From Rhinopithecus roxellana (lineage: Eukaryota; Chordata; Mammalia; Primates; Cercopithecidae): a DNA stretch of 64,000 bases. Under the pieces are notes generated by a model, which saw only the letters and a list, made by a program, of their open reading frames with translations, made no database searches and was not told the origin of the DNA. Each line of letters starts with the position of its first letter. Within the stretch, counting starts at the first letter, position 1. Made by a program: the position numbers and the translations under genes. This document shows positions 46,852 to 58,222 of the stretch, one piece after another. The DNA lies in assembly GCF_007565055.1 (NCBI RefSeq), contig NC_044554.1, positions 19,570,921-19,634,920 on the forward strand, in the 5' to 3' direction.

Positions 46852-46856
46852 GTTGT

Positions 46857-47130
46857 AACACAATCTTGACTTACTGCAACCTTTGCTTCCTGGGCCCAAG
46901 TGATCCTCCCACTGCAGCCTCTCCAATAGCTGGAACTTCAGGTGCATGTCACTATGCCTGGGAAATTTTTCGTGTGTGTATGTTGGCGGGGGAGTGGGGG
47001 TTGTTGTTGTTAGATACAGGGTTTCACCATGTTACCCAGACTGGTCTCCACCTCCTGGACTCAAGCAACCCACTTACCTCAGCTTCCCAAAATGCTGGGA
47101 TTACAGGCTTGAGTCACTGCGCCCCAGCCT
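46857..47130 (-). mobile_element. AluJ/Sx-like SINE, second piece (split by THE1)
   Basis: Continues the Alu after the THE1 insertion: 'acacaatcttgacttactgc', 'aacctttgcttcctgggccc', then a GT-rich expansion near 46971-47010, 'gggtttcaccatgttaccca' and 'cttgagtcactgcgccccag'. Diverged, as expected if it predates THE1 activity. Confidence 0.88.
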
Positions 47131-47176
47131 GGTGAAAGTCTTTAATCATTTTTTGTTTCTATTTTCCTGCATGTTT

Positions 47177-47220
47177 CCCCTCCCTCCCTCCCTCCCTTCC
47201 TTCCCTCCCTCCCTCCCTCC
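47177..47220 (+). repeat. (CCCT)n / (TTCC)n microsatellite
   Basis: About 44 bases of CCCT and TTCC units directly ahead of the next Alu. 'ccttccctcc' recurs after that Alu at about 47518, so the tract was the insertion target rather than the Alu tail. Confidence 0.85.
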
Positions 47221-47517
47221 TTTTTTTTTCTTCTGAGACTGAGTCTTGCTCTGCCGCCCAGGCTGGAGTGCAGTGGCCCAATCTCAGCTCACTGCAAGCT
47301 CCGCCTCCTGGGTTTACGCCATTCTCCTGCCTCAGCCTCCTGAGTAGCTGGGACTACAGGCGCCCGCCACCTCGCCTGGCTAGTTTTTTTGTATTTTTTA
47401 GTAGAGACGGGGTTTCACTGTGTTAGCCAGGATGGTCTCGATCTCCTGACCTCTTGATCCACCCGTCTTGGCCTCCCAAAGTGCTGGGATTACAGGCTTG
47501 AGCCACCATGCCCGGCC
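47221..47517 (-). mobile_element. AluY of Old World monkey type
   Basis: Full-length antisense Alu with short T-run, 'gagactgagtcttgctctgc', 'caatctcagctcactgcaag', 'ggctagtttttttgtatttt' and 'acaggcttgagccaccatgc'. The right flank continues with the pyrimidine-rich target sequence. Confidence 0.94.
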
Positions 47518-47519
47518 CC

Positions 47520-48765
47520 TTCCCTCCTTTTTTCCTTTGCTGTCTGTTCTTTCCTTCCCCAGTTTTTCCTTTCATTTATTTATGTGAGGCTGCAGGACTT
47601 TGCTGAAGATACCACAGTAGTTGTTCACATTTGCCCACTGATAATCACTGATAAGTCACAGACATACCCACATGTTCTTATAATGTGTCCAAGGAGAACT
47701 GTGCTGTATGTTTATAATAAAGCCTTCAACAAGTCAATTATTCTTAGTCTTTTTGAGTAATAAAGTCCATTTGAAAATACCAAAAAAGCCAAATAAAAAT
47801 ATACAAGGGTACATACATCCCAAAATTTGCCCACAAGTGCTCCCCTTGTAAACAAGTTTGCTCTGTCAAAGATGTAATTTTCTCATCTCTGCTCAGAATG
47901 GATAATTGTGTCTACATTAAGCCAATAAAAATTTTGGCATCATTTCTAAGACCTTCCTGTTGAAGCTGGTTAGTTTAGCCTCATTTTTTATGTGTCTTCT
48001 TTGAAGAACAGAAGACACTGAAAGCAGTGGTAAAAACTGTCAAATATTAAAGAGTTATCGCTCAAAGAGAGTGAAGCTACTCTGAGTGGTTCCAGAAAAA
48101 CTTTAAGAGAATGGAATGGAACTCTCAGGGAGGAAGATTTGACTCCAAAAAGGAAATAACTTTCTAAAGGTTATAACTTTTAGTAAAGTGGAAAACATCC
48201 TAAAATTGCAATTTTAATTTGGAAACCTAGCTCTAGTTGTATGAGACTAGTTGCGCTCAATGGCCTCCCCCCACCACCCGTACCATTTTTCCCTACTGAA
48301 CAAGATGTTAGAATATACAGGTCCTGAGATTTCCAGTTTAATCCAGAGAAAGAACTTTATCCAGAGTGTCTGACACAGCCTTTAACCTAGAAACTCTGAT
48401 TAGTTTGCAGGTGTCACACAAATTTCCTGATACTAGCAGACTACCATATGCTATGATGAAGCCATAGTCAAATATTGAGGAACGTTCCTCATGTATTGAC
48501 CAAATTTTCTCTTATAAATAAAATAAAAAGTAAAATAGTTATAAAATCAACAACAAAGAATTTAAAGAATATTTTATAAATTATTGATGGATTTTCACAT
48601 TCATAGTTCATTCTTGTTCCTTCCAATTCTGTGACCATCCAAAGGAGTGTGTGGTGCACCATTAAGCCAATCTTAGCTGTTATTGTATGTTGAGTCATGA
48701 GATGTTAAAAATGGCTTGTGGACAAATCATCTCCCAGTTAGGGCAATTGTACCTGACCTGATCTA
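47520..48765. other. No recognisable feature
   Basis: Unassigned, with no supported repeat or gene. Frames are under 70 codons. Confidence 0.45.
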
Positions 48766-48767
48766 CT

Positions 48768-49380
48768 CTTTTTTAAAAAATAAATTTAATTTTCCTCAAC
48801 TTTATTGAGGTATATTTGGTGCACAAAACTGCACATAGTGTGTACAACTTAGTGAGTTTGAACATATGCATATACCAGTGTTACCTTGCCACAATCAAGG
48901 TAATCAATATATTCATCACATCCAAAAGTTTCCATGTGCCACTTTATTTTTTGTTTCTTTTTTTAAAATTTATGATGAGAACATTTGACATGAGCTCTAT
49001 CCTTGTACTAAGTTTTAAAGTACACAATACCTTATTGTTAACTACAGGCATTATGTTGTACAGCAGAATTCTGGAACTTACTTATACTGTATAGCTGTAA
49101 CTTTATACCCATTTATAATAATAACAACTCCATACCTTAACTATTGTGAATAATGCTGGAAGGAACACGGGAGTACAGATATCGTTTAGAGTTCCTGATT
49201 TCATTTCTTTTGGATACATACCTAGAAGTAGGATTGCTGGATCATATGGAAATTTTGTTTCTATTTCTTTGAGGGACGTACATACTGGTTTTCCCTAGTG
49301 GCTATATCATTTTACATTCTCACCAACAGTGCACAAAAATTACAATTTCTTCATGACCTTGAAAACACTTTTTTCTCCCT
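48768..49380 (-). mobile_element. L1M (MA/MB-like) 3' end
   Basis: Antisense L1M 3'UTR: 'aactttattgaggtatattt', 'ccacaatcaaggtaatcaat', 'accttattgttaactacagg', 'ttgtgaataatgctggaagg', 'aggattgctggatcatatgg' and 'attctcaccaacagtgcac'. 48768 is the 3' terminus of the element. It joins directly to L1M 5'-type sequence at 49381. Confidence 0.85.
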
Positions 49381-50695
49381 TTCTCTTTCTTTTCTCCTTC
49401 TGAGACTCTCATAATGTGTATATTGACTTACTTATGGTGTCTCATGTGTCCTGTAGGGTTCTTTGGTCTTTTTCATTCTTTATCCTTTTGGCTCCTCTGA
49501 CTACATAATTTAAATGACCTGTATTCAGGTTAACTACTTCTTTCTTCTGCTTAATTGGGTCATTTGTTGAAGCCCTCTGTTAAATTTTTTCAGTTTAGTT
49601 ATTGTATTCTTCAACTCCAGGATTTCTGTTTCTTTGGTTTTATAGTTTTCATTTCTTTTTGAACTTCTCATTTTATGTATTGCTTTTCTGTCTATCTTAC
49701 TGTTCACTAAGCTTCTTTAAGACAATTTTTTTTATTTGTAAGGCACTTCATAGATCATCATTTCTTTGGGGTGAATTACTGAAGCTTTTTTAGTTTCCTA
49801 TGGTGTTATCAAGTTTTCCTAATTTCTCATGATCCTTATATTCTTAGATTTATGTCTGCACATTTGAAGAAGTGGTTATCTCTTCCAGTCTTTGCAGCCT
49901 GTTCTTAGCAGGGAAAGACTTTCACTAGTCAGCCTAGCTTAGGATTCTAGGTGGGCCAGATGGCAGTATCTGTGGGCAAGTGAGGCCTGTGAGTGAGGTC
50001 TATTAGGTTTAAAGTTGAAACAGGGCCTGACGCATTCTTAGTTAGATGGAGCCTGTTGCCAAAGTTTTACTTTTGAGCATGGTTGTCTGGCAGGGCTTCA
50101 CAGGTGGGTGGGGCTGGTTGCCTGGGCTCCTAAGGTTATGTGAGCCTGCTGTCTGAGCTCCATAGTTGGGTGGAGCCAACTGACCTGGCTTTTTAGTTTG
50201 ATGGAGTTGTTGGTTAGGGCCACAGTCAGGAAAGGCTGCTGGTAGGGGCTGGGGGACTGCCTCTGAGATCTGTATGCACTGGCTGCTGAGAGCCCCTGCA
50301 TCTTTTCTTTATTCCTAATTGTTCCCAGGTGGTCTAGCCATGCCAATTTCCCCAGTGTGTGATATGAGGTGAGGCATAAGTGGGTCTCTAGAGCAATGTC
50401 CTGAAATGCTGGGGAAGTTTGACATCCACCATGATCTCTCTTTACTCCACTGAAGAAATCACAGGTCAACAGGATCTTTCTTAGCTCTGTGTTGTGCTGG
50501 ATTGGGCAAGTGTTGCTTCTGACAAAGAAGGTTTATTTTTACCTTTTTTAATGCAATTTTTTTCACTCCACCGGAGTACTCAACTTTTGGAATACTCACA
50601 AAGGCATTCTTCTCTATGAATAGTTGCTAAATTGTTGTTTCTGTGAGGGTACTGGGGCTAGGGACCTCATATGCATCCACCTTTCTGGAACCCCT
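49381..50695 (-). mobile_element. L1M/HAL1-like 5'UTR and ORF1 region
   Basis: Antisense 5' half of an old L1: 'ttcaactccaggatttctgt', 'tagttattgtattcttcaac' and 'gaacttctcattttatgta' match the ORF1 coiled-coil region; the far end ('tctatgaatagttgctaaat', 'ttgtttctgtgagggtac') matches the 5' start. ORF1 is broken. About 50104-50232 holds short degenerate tandem units. No ORF2 lies between this and the 3' end at 48768-49380, giving a HAL1-like layout or a deletion. Confidence 0.65.
50104..50232 (+). repeat. Degenerate ~31-bp tandem units in an L1M 5'UTR
   Basis: Four diverged units can be lined up: 50104 'gggtggggctggttgcctgg', 50139 'tgtgagcctgctgtctgagc', 50171 'tggagccaactgacctggct' and 50202 'tggagttgttggttagggcc'. 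Further similar phrases precede them from about 49950 ('gtctggcagggcttcacagg'). Identity between units is only moderate. Confidence 0.5.
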
Positions 50696-50699
50696 GATC

Positions 50700-51778
50700 T
50701 GCTAGTTTTACTTTTCTCTTTCTACTTCATACCAAATTCTGCTAAGCACCAGTTCTTGGTTTTGTGTTTCATTTCCAGCTCTGAATTTGTCATTAGCATT
50801 TGATATATTTTTGGCATTAATTCTTAAGTTTCCATAAATTATGGCTCATATTCTCCAGGTAAATTCAAGTAAACAGCTGCCTGAGTGAAACTGACCCCAA
50901 GGTCCTTGGATTTTCACATCTCCTCGTCTGCAGAATGACTCCCTATAGGAGTAAAATGAATAGTTTCTTTGTTTAGGGAAGAGCATTTAGGAAAAAAAAA
51001 AAAGAAGCATGGGAAATTTGCAGTATAAATGTAACACAAACCTATTCTAAAACATAAAACATAAAACTATACATGTTTTAAATATACCTCTCATATTTAA
51101 TTCTTTAATAAGGAATAAAAATTTTTAGTTATTTGAAAAAATTGCTGCCCAATAATAGAACCAAACACTAGTAGCACAGCTGTAGCCCTTTCCCTATGCC
51201 ATAACACAGAATAAATTAGATATATGACTAAAACCAATCTAGTTTAAACAGAACAAATTTTCATCAGGGAGTATTCTGTATTCACTATGGACTGCGATGT
51301 CACTTTACTGTTATCAATCATGTTATATAGAAATATGAAAATAGTACATCTCAAAGATGTAAATACAACGTTTATATCAAACCATGTTTCTTCAATGTCT
51401 ACCCTAATTATCTTTTTAATTTTTCATATTCCCTCTTCATGAAACATTCACTAGAAAATTACATACTACCATTTTCTGCTGGAGAGTTTTATGCATGTTT
51501 AGATTAGCCACTTAGTCACATCTGTTGCAAAATCTTGGTGAGAAAAAGCTACTTAGGCCTTTGTTATTGTCTGGTGATAATATCATGTTCGGAAGCGTAT
51601 TGTCTTCTACAGAGACTTTTTGGAGGCATCGGAAAGCACATGTCGGTTAGTAACTGGATCCAGTCACAAGATAAGACAAATATGAAAGTGTATTACAGGT
51701 TTACTGTACCCAAGACTTCATAAGATTCTTTCCACAAGTCATAATAAACTGCTGTTTTTTCATTGTCACTAGAAGGTA
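50700..51778. other. No recognisable feature
   Basis: AT-rich unassigned DNA, an A-run at 50992-51004; no gene. Confidence 0.4.
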
Positions 51779-51781
51779 ATG

Positions 51782-51930
51782 GAAAGGACACTGACAAGAA
51801 GTTCAAAGGGATGAGTTTAAGATTTAGCTATACGTGCAGTGTTATCTTGAATAAGTTATTTCACTTCTTTGGACATTGGCTCATGTAAATTATCTGAAGA
51901 CATTGGATCTGTCATACTCAGTTCTGAAAT
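51782..51930 (+). repeat. MIR SINE
   Basis: 'gaagttcaaagggatgagtt', 'agatttagctatacgtgcag', 'ttatcttgaataagttattt', 'cacttctttggacattggct' and 'aaattatctgaaga' follow MIR in order, with tRNA-like head and core. Confidence 0.65.
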
Positions 51931-52164
51931 TAAAATAACTTTAATTTAAAACAGTGTATCAATTTGTCTTTAAAATTTTTTAACTCTAAATTATTAACTT
52001 TTTTCTTGCCAAAATAAAATTTTTGATGAGTTTCCGTTATTTGTCTATCCACCACTCCCTGTGTTCAAGATTACTTTTTTAAAAACCACTTAATTAAACT
52101 GTTTATTTATTTCTCATCAATTTTGTTTGAATATATCCTGGGGCTGGGATCTTCTGCTGTACCC

Positions 52165-52735
52165 ACTTTGTATGATTTGCAAAGTGCGGTGATAATGTCT
52201 CAACTTGATTGGGCTAAGAGATTCCTAGATAGCTGATAAAACATCATTTTGGGATGTATCTGTGAGGATGCTTCCAAAAGAGATTAGCATTTGTATCAGT
52301 GGATTGATTAAGGAAGATTGTCCCTATCAATGTGGGTGGGCATCATGCAATCTATTGAAAACTAAAATAGAACAAAGTGGTATATGATAGGTTAATTCAT
52401 GTTCTCTATTTGAGCTAGGACATTCATGTTCTTCTGCCCTTGGGCATTGGTGCTTCTGGTTTTAGGGCTTTAGGACTCAACCAGAATTTACATGATTAGC
52501 ATTAGCTACCCTAGTTCTCAGGTAGGGTAGTCCTAGTCTTTTGACTAGGACTGGATTATACTACCAGCTTCCCTAGTTTTCCAGTTTGTAGGGAGCAGAT
52601 TATGGGACTTCTCAGCCTCCATAATTGCATAAGACAATCCTTCTAATAAGTCTCTGTATAAACCTCTCTCTCTCTCTCTTTGTATATACATATTAAGTTC
52701 AGTTTCTCTGAAGAACTCTAACTAACACAGAATAG
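52165..52735 (+). mobile_element. Probable LTR-type repeat, family uncertain
   Basis: The order 'tctcaacttgattgggctaa', 'gggatgtatctgtgaggatg', 'agagattagcatttgtatca', 'aatgtgggtgggcatcatgc', 'attatgggacttctcagcct', 'aataagtctctgtataaacc', (CT)n at 52660-52680 and 'tgaagaactctaactaacac' matches an interspersed repeat common in human DNA that ends '...gagaaccctgactaatacag'. I recognise the pattern but cannot name the family with confidence; an ERVL/MaLR-related LTR is likely. Confidence 0.6.
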
Positions 52736-52739
52736 TAGA

Positions 52740-54270
52740 AATAGGTCAGATGGACATTTTAAACCTTTTATGTCATGGTCTTATCTTTCAATACATAACC
52801 ATTTTCCTTTTCATCTAAGGCCATGGCAAATTTGGGGAGTGAAAGTTTAGAGACCTCAGTTATTTCTCCAATCATTTTAGCTATAACAAACAGAATTAAA
52901 TGATAGACAATTTGGAGTCTATGGGTACATATTCCAGGTTAGCATATCACTTGCTCTCTGTCTTTAAGAGTAGAGTAGCCATAGTAAACAGTATCTAATC
53001 TGCAAATGGTTTAAAGATTGCCCTGGAAACATATGTAGTAGGAGATAATTACTGCCTTCACTCAGTATCTTGGGTCAGGATCTATCACAGATTGTCTCAA
53101 GGAGCTGATCAGAGTGTGTGCATGTCTCATTCTATTCATGAACATGTGTGTGCACACACATACCTATATTGGAATATTTGGCTGTATCTGGATCACACAA
53201 CATAAAGTATTCAATGATAATTACTTGACAACCTGTTGCTATAGTTTTGCATTCTTTGAGGCTTCTCTCAATTTTACTCGCTACTCTCTTTACTCATAAA
53301 AGAATGGATATACAAGTTTGGTAAAATTACTTCTCCATAGAGAAAACTCTCTACAGAATATGCCTGGCTATAAATAATAAGTATTTCCTTTGATGTAATT
53401 TATTACTGTTAGTATTTGACCTCATGTATATTTTTACTTTCATTATCAATTTTAAATTCTCCATCCAGCAAAATGTTAAGTGTCCTCACATCTCCCAGTA
53501 GAGAACAGGGGAGATTATTATACCATGATGTAGGGAAATTGGGCATTAAAGATGTAGAGCTCTATACAGTGATGAAGAAAGAGGACTTTTGTGCTTCCTG
53601 CACTATACTGACTCCCAGAAGGTATGTCAATATTCCAAGCTGTTGGAGAGGAAATGCTGTCTGCAGGAGAAAGTCACTACCTGGTCATTCTTAGAATATC
53701 TTGGTATTTGATGATCTCCCTCCAGTAGAGTCTCTGATCTCTTCTTCCCGCTGGAAAGAACCCATGGGTCTTACCTGGCAAGGAGAAGAAGAACTATCTG
53801 TATACTACAGAAACTTCTAAAACTTATATCAAGAAAGAGAAATGGAAAAGATGCCTTGAAAAGTCCTTGGAGAAGATCAAAGTACTGTGGACCCTTTGAC
53901 TCAAAGAAAGTAGCAGAAGCTGCTGTTTCCACAGAGCCTGCACAAATTCTACCATGACTTCCCTGTTGAGAAGAAGTAACAGACCTGTGTGTTCTTGAAG
54001 GTAGTCACACTCCAGATCCAATGATAAACTGACCTGGAGGGTATCTTTCAGATGGCAGCTGAGATGCTCTTACTTCTGAGAAGCTTTCCCTGTTTCTGGG
54101 CTGGGCAGCTCTGGGTATCCCAAAGGATGCCTTGAGTCGCATTCATCCTGAGATCTTTGAGAGCCTAGGTCTAGTAACTATCCACTTATTATGGAAGTAT
54201 GAAAGAACCTGTGATGTTTATTTTCTTTTAGAAAGCTGACCACTCAGGCAAGGTTAGAACAACTATGGAA
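52740..54270. other. No supported element over 1.5 kb
   Basis: 53410-54250 is less AT-rich and has frames of about 92 codons on plus (53416-53694) and 65 on minus (54021-53824), but no domain, poly-A tail or flanking duplication that would show a processed pseudogene. It could be an old retroviral internal region. Left unassigned. Confidence 0.35.
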
Positions 54271-54271
54271 C

Positions 54272-54551
54272 AAGCTGGTCACGGTGGCTCACGCTTGTAA
54301 TCCCAGCCCTTTGGGAGGCCGAGGTGGGCGGATCACAAGGTCAGAAGTTTGAGACCAGCCTGGCCAACATGGTGAAACCCCGTCTGTACTAAAAATACAA
54401 AAATTAGCCGGGCGTGATGGTGCACGCCTGTAATCCCAGCTACTCAGGAGGCTGAGGCAGGAGAATTGCTTGAACTCGGGAGGCGGAGGTTGCAGTGAGC
54501 TGAGATCGTGCCACTGCACTCCAGCCTGAGTGACAGAGCAAGACTCTGTCT

Positions 54552-54586
<35 letters not shown>
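54272..54586 (+). mobile_element. AluS/Y SINE with (A)34 tail
   Basis: Full-length Alu from 'aagctggtcacggtggctca' to 'gcaagactctgtctc' with 34 uninterrupted A (54553-54586). Near-matching 'caactatgga' (54259-54268) and 'caaccatgga' (54588-54597) are the probable duplication. The long pure tail suggests a fairly young copy. It forms an inverted pair with the next Alu. Confidence 0.94.
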
Positions 54587-54587
<1 letters not shown>

Positions 54588-54746
54588 CAACCATGGACTG
54601 AAAGGAATCCTCAAGAGAATTAACCTCATGCTCACATTCCCATCAGCATTAATTCATCATTGTCCACAGGTAACACTGTGTTGCCAAATGGGGTTTAGTA
54701 TTACACGACAGATTCTCTTTTCTTGGAATAGTAGCTTGTAGAAATT

Positions 54747-54799
<53 letters not shown>
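54747..54799 (+). repeat. (ATAG)13 microsatellite
   Basis: 53 bases of perfect tetranucleotide repeat, followed by a few diverged units ('gatatagacagatatag'). Likely length-polymorphic. Confidence 0.95.
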
Positions 54800-54851
54800 G
54801 ATATAGACAGATATAGTTTCTTGATTCACCATAGATGTAATGATTCTTTTA

Positions 54852-55171
54852 TTTTTTATTTATTTTATTTATTTATTTATTTATTTTGAGACGGAGTCTC
54901 GTGCTGTTGCCCAGGCTGGAGGGCAGTGGCGCAATCTCGGCTCACTGCAAACTCCGCCTCCCGGGTTCACGCTGTTCTCCACTCAGCCTCCTGAGTAGCT
55001 GGGACTACAGGCGTCCGCCACCTCGCCTGGCTAGTTTTTTTTTTTATTTTTTAGTAGAGATGGGGTTTCACCGTGTTAGCCAGGATGATCTCGATCTCCT
55101 GACCTCGTGATCCACCCGTCTCGGCCTCCCAAAGTGCTGGGATTACAGGCTTGAGCCACCGCGCCCAGCCC
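54852..55171 (-). mobile_element. Young AluY of Old World monkey type with exact duplication and (TTTA)n tail
   Basis: Full-length antisense Alu. 'gtaatgattctttta' flanks it exactly at 54837-54851 and 55172-55186. The tail is a TTTA/ATTT microsatellite (54852-54886). The body has 'ctcactgcaaactccgcctc', an expanded T/A linker near 55033-55052, and 'acaggcttgagccaccgcgc'. Perfect flanks indicate a recent insertion. Confidence 0.94.
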
Positions 55172-55186
55172 GTAATGATTCTTTTA

Positions 55187-56545
55187 CTACACTGCTCTAG
55201 AAAAAAAAAAAAATGATGTGAATTAGGCAACCCTAATGTTAAGTCACCATGTGGCAGAGAAACACACAGGCAGTGAAGTAGGATGGGTGTAGACTATGTA
55301 ACTAATTGCTATTTACTCTAGACAATGAGCATGTTTTGCCTCTACTTTGAGAGACAAAGTAAAGTTCCTATTACTTTGGACTAGGAGGAAAATATTTTGG
55401 GTAAGACATCCTGGGCAGCAATGACAGTAGAAAATATTTATAATTCCTATTCTCTTATTGCAGGTCTTGTTTTCTTTCTTTCAATTTTTTTCTCTCTTGC
55501 CTGCCTGTAATACACTGTGAACATAAGGTCTCAGTTTCCCTGTCACTCTTAAAGGAAAAGTTGAATAATCTCCAAGGTGTTAGGGACACCATATCTTTAA
55601 ATAAGTAGCTCCCCTCGCTTTCAGAAATAGTTACATCAGAAAATTCAGAAAATAACTGAAAACAGTCGTGGTTTACACAAAGGCAAAGAATGGCATTACT
55701 GGTATTTGTCAAATTACATTATACAAAAATTTGATATTTTAAGAATAAAAACCATGATACAATGTTGTATATACACTTTAATTTTAATATTATAACAAAC
55801 TACACATAGGCAAATGGGAAAACAAAGAGAAGAAAAAATATTTTGTCAACAAAAAGAACAGAGTTATATTTTTTCCTTTTAAACTTTCCTTTTAGATATT
55901 TGTAAAATTATTTGTTCCTTGTATACACTCTTATACACACATGTACGTTTTATCTGAGAAACAGAAAAAAAATCAAGGTATCCTGGCAGGAAAGGTTAAC
56001 GGCAAGGTGAAAACTAGACTTCTGAGGGATGTTGTTTTCTTTTCTCATTCTTATTCCAATCTGCATTATATCAACAGCTCCCTGTTGCTTTTAGTGACCC
56101 AGAGTATCTTAACCTTTGTTGTAAGGATTTGTTAAGCAAGATGCCTGATACATTCTGCCTAACAGCGCTGTTGCTTATACAATACAAATTTTGACATCTG
56201 TACTCTTTCATAATTTAATTAATTCTCTTCTACTTACAAACTCACAAATCAATGGAGGACTTGGGTGGGGATTCCACTAATCTAACACAGTGCTGGAAAA
56301 GTCAAAACAGTAATTTAACAGTCCACTTTGAAAAAATGTGTGATTTATAGATATTCTCATCTCATACCATTTCCTGTCAAAGAGAATCATAGCTATTGGG
56401 TACAGGAAGATTACAAAATATTTTGATTCAAAGAATGCTAAAAATGGCTTTCAAAACTTTGTATTTCTCATTCAAGTAAGTCTGTGGAATGGAATATTTC
56501 TGACTACTTTTTTAATACATAAGATCCAGAATAACAACAAATGTT
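55187..56545. other. No recognisable feature
   Basis: AT-rich unassigned DNA, including a 13-base A-run at 55201. Frames reach about 85 codons on minus without domains. Confidence 0.4.
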
Positions 56546-56549
56546 AAAA

Positions 56550-56755
56550 ACGTGCTAAGTTTAGGTCAATTACTGTTCTTGGCACTTTATACATACTGAC
56601 TCATCTAAACCTCACAACACACCATAAAGTATATGAGATTATTTTCAATATGGAGAAACAGAAACAGGAATGTTAACTTACTTGGCCAAGGTCACACAAC
56701 TGAGCAGTACCTGGAACTCAGACTCCAGTTGTGCTTGTAAAACTGTGCTCAGAAT
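56550..56755 (-). repeat. MIR SINE (first of a pair)
   Basis: Antisense MIR: 'ggcactttatacatactgac', 'tcatctaaacctcacaacac', 'atggagaaacagaaacagga', 'acttggccaaggtcacacaa' and 'ggaactcagactccagttgt'. Well preserved and nearly full length. Confidence 0.88.
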
Positions 56756-56794
56756 CTGCAGTTCATTTCACATCTATGAAGAAAATAATAAATT

Positions 56795-57025
56795 AAGTAC
56801 AATAGCTAACATCTATTGAGTGCTCCCTCTGTGCCAGGTGTTAGCTAAGCAGTTTGCCTGCAATAGCTCATTTAACCCTTGCAACAATCCTCTATGGTAT
56901 AATTAGCTGTGTTTTAAAGATAAAGCAACTAAGGATCAAAAAATTACTTGTCCAATTTATAAAGCTAGTAAAAGGAAGACAGGATTCAGGTCAACTCCAG
57001 GGCTCATACCCCTTTACCACTACTC
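56795..57025 (-). repeat. MIR SINE (second of a pair)
   Basis: A second antisense MIR only 40 bases on: 'aacatctattgagtgctccc', 'tctgtgccaggtgttagct', 'ctcatttaacccttgcaaca', 'atcctctatggtataattag', 'aaagctagtaaaaggaagac' and 'aggattcaggtcaactccag'. The two copies differ, so they are separate insertions or an ancient duplication. Confidence 0.88.
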
Positions 57026-58140
57026 TTCCTGTTCAATGGTTTAGTCAACTATCAACATTTAATGAACACTTACAAGATTCAGAGACTGACGAGCATCTGT
57101 TTCACTCTTGGGATATGTTATTGCCTTAATAATGTAGTTTGATAGCGTGAAGAATGGAGTCCAAGCAACAGAGTTAGATAAGACTATTTAAAGTTCAAGA
57201 AATTTGAATATCAGATGATTACTGTTTGCAATATACTCTGAAATGGCTGAGGATTTAAATCCTGCTCTCTCTGCCAAAGCATTCTTGGATGTATTCATAA
57301 CATTTGAGTGATTTGCCAAGACATGCCAAGTTTATTTAAATAACTATTCCTGTCTTTATTGATTGACAGGGTTGATGAGATTTCTTTCAGTGATTATACT
57401 TTTGGGCAAGATGGCGTCAGGCTAACTAGACACAGTATGATTTATTTGTGAACTTTGCTCAGCATTGGCATTCTTGATATATTCTTCGTAGAAAGAGTAA
57501 ATGCTAACAAGAGTGAACAAATTAAAAACCGATTTGTATGAATGTAATTAATTTAAAAATTAGAATAAAAAAGAATTAGATTGAGGACTAGTTGTCAGAA
57601 CTTTGCCACAAAACCAGCTGGGTCATCTGATGTCTTCTAGGACCCAGAAACATTACATATAAAATGATGAAGTTTATAATCTCAAGAACATGTTTCCGTT
57701 TCTAAAATTTAAGTACTAATACTTATTATAAGAGGTAGTCTAGTTCAAGATCTTCCTGACAAGGGTTGGTAATAGTGGTAAAAGAATAGATAGAGTATAG
57801 AGGAGGTAAGGTGGGGAGGTGGTAGTAGTTTGTGGATGCAGACACATAATGAAAAAGCCATTTACAAAGCAGACAAGGTCATCATAATGTTTTATAGTTT
57901 AGTGATGCCAATATTTGTAGTATATCCTATAAATATCAGAGTATTACCTACTATTAGAAGTTTCATAAATTGCAAGAAATTAAAATGCATGTGAGGATAA
58001 ATCACTATTGATTTCTACCATGTGTGAAACATTAGTATATGAATAGTTACATAGAGTGGTGACCAATTCTTTGTTTGCTTTTTAAGTATAAAACAGCTAA
58101 TCATTCTTATTTTGCAACAGGAATGAGTTAATATCTACCT
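57026..58140. other. No recognisable feature; YY1-like motif
   Basis: Unassigned DNA. 'gggcaagatggcgtc' at 57405-57419 holds the YY1 core that begins many L1 elements, but no L1 body follows. No gene. Confidence 0.4.
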
Positions 58141-58141
58141 A

Positions 58142-58142
58142 T

Positions 58143-58218
<76 letters not shown>
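58142..58218 (+). repeat. (TC)8-(CTAT)15 compound microsatellite
   Basis: (TC)n to about 58158, then CTAT units to about 58218 with interrupted units to 58234. Likely polymorphic. Confidence 0.95.

Positions 58219-58222
<4 letters not shown>

Noticed and set aside
50098..50469. 123-codon minus frame
   Set aside because: Lies in the L1M 5' region and its tandem units; no domain.
53416..54250. Possible processed pseudogene
   Set aside because: No recognisable parent gene, poly-A tail or target-site duplication.
57405..57419. YY1-like 'caagatggcg' as the head of an L1
   Set aside because: No L1 5'UTR sequence follows; a single 10-base match is weak.
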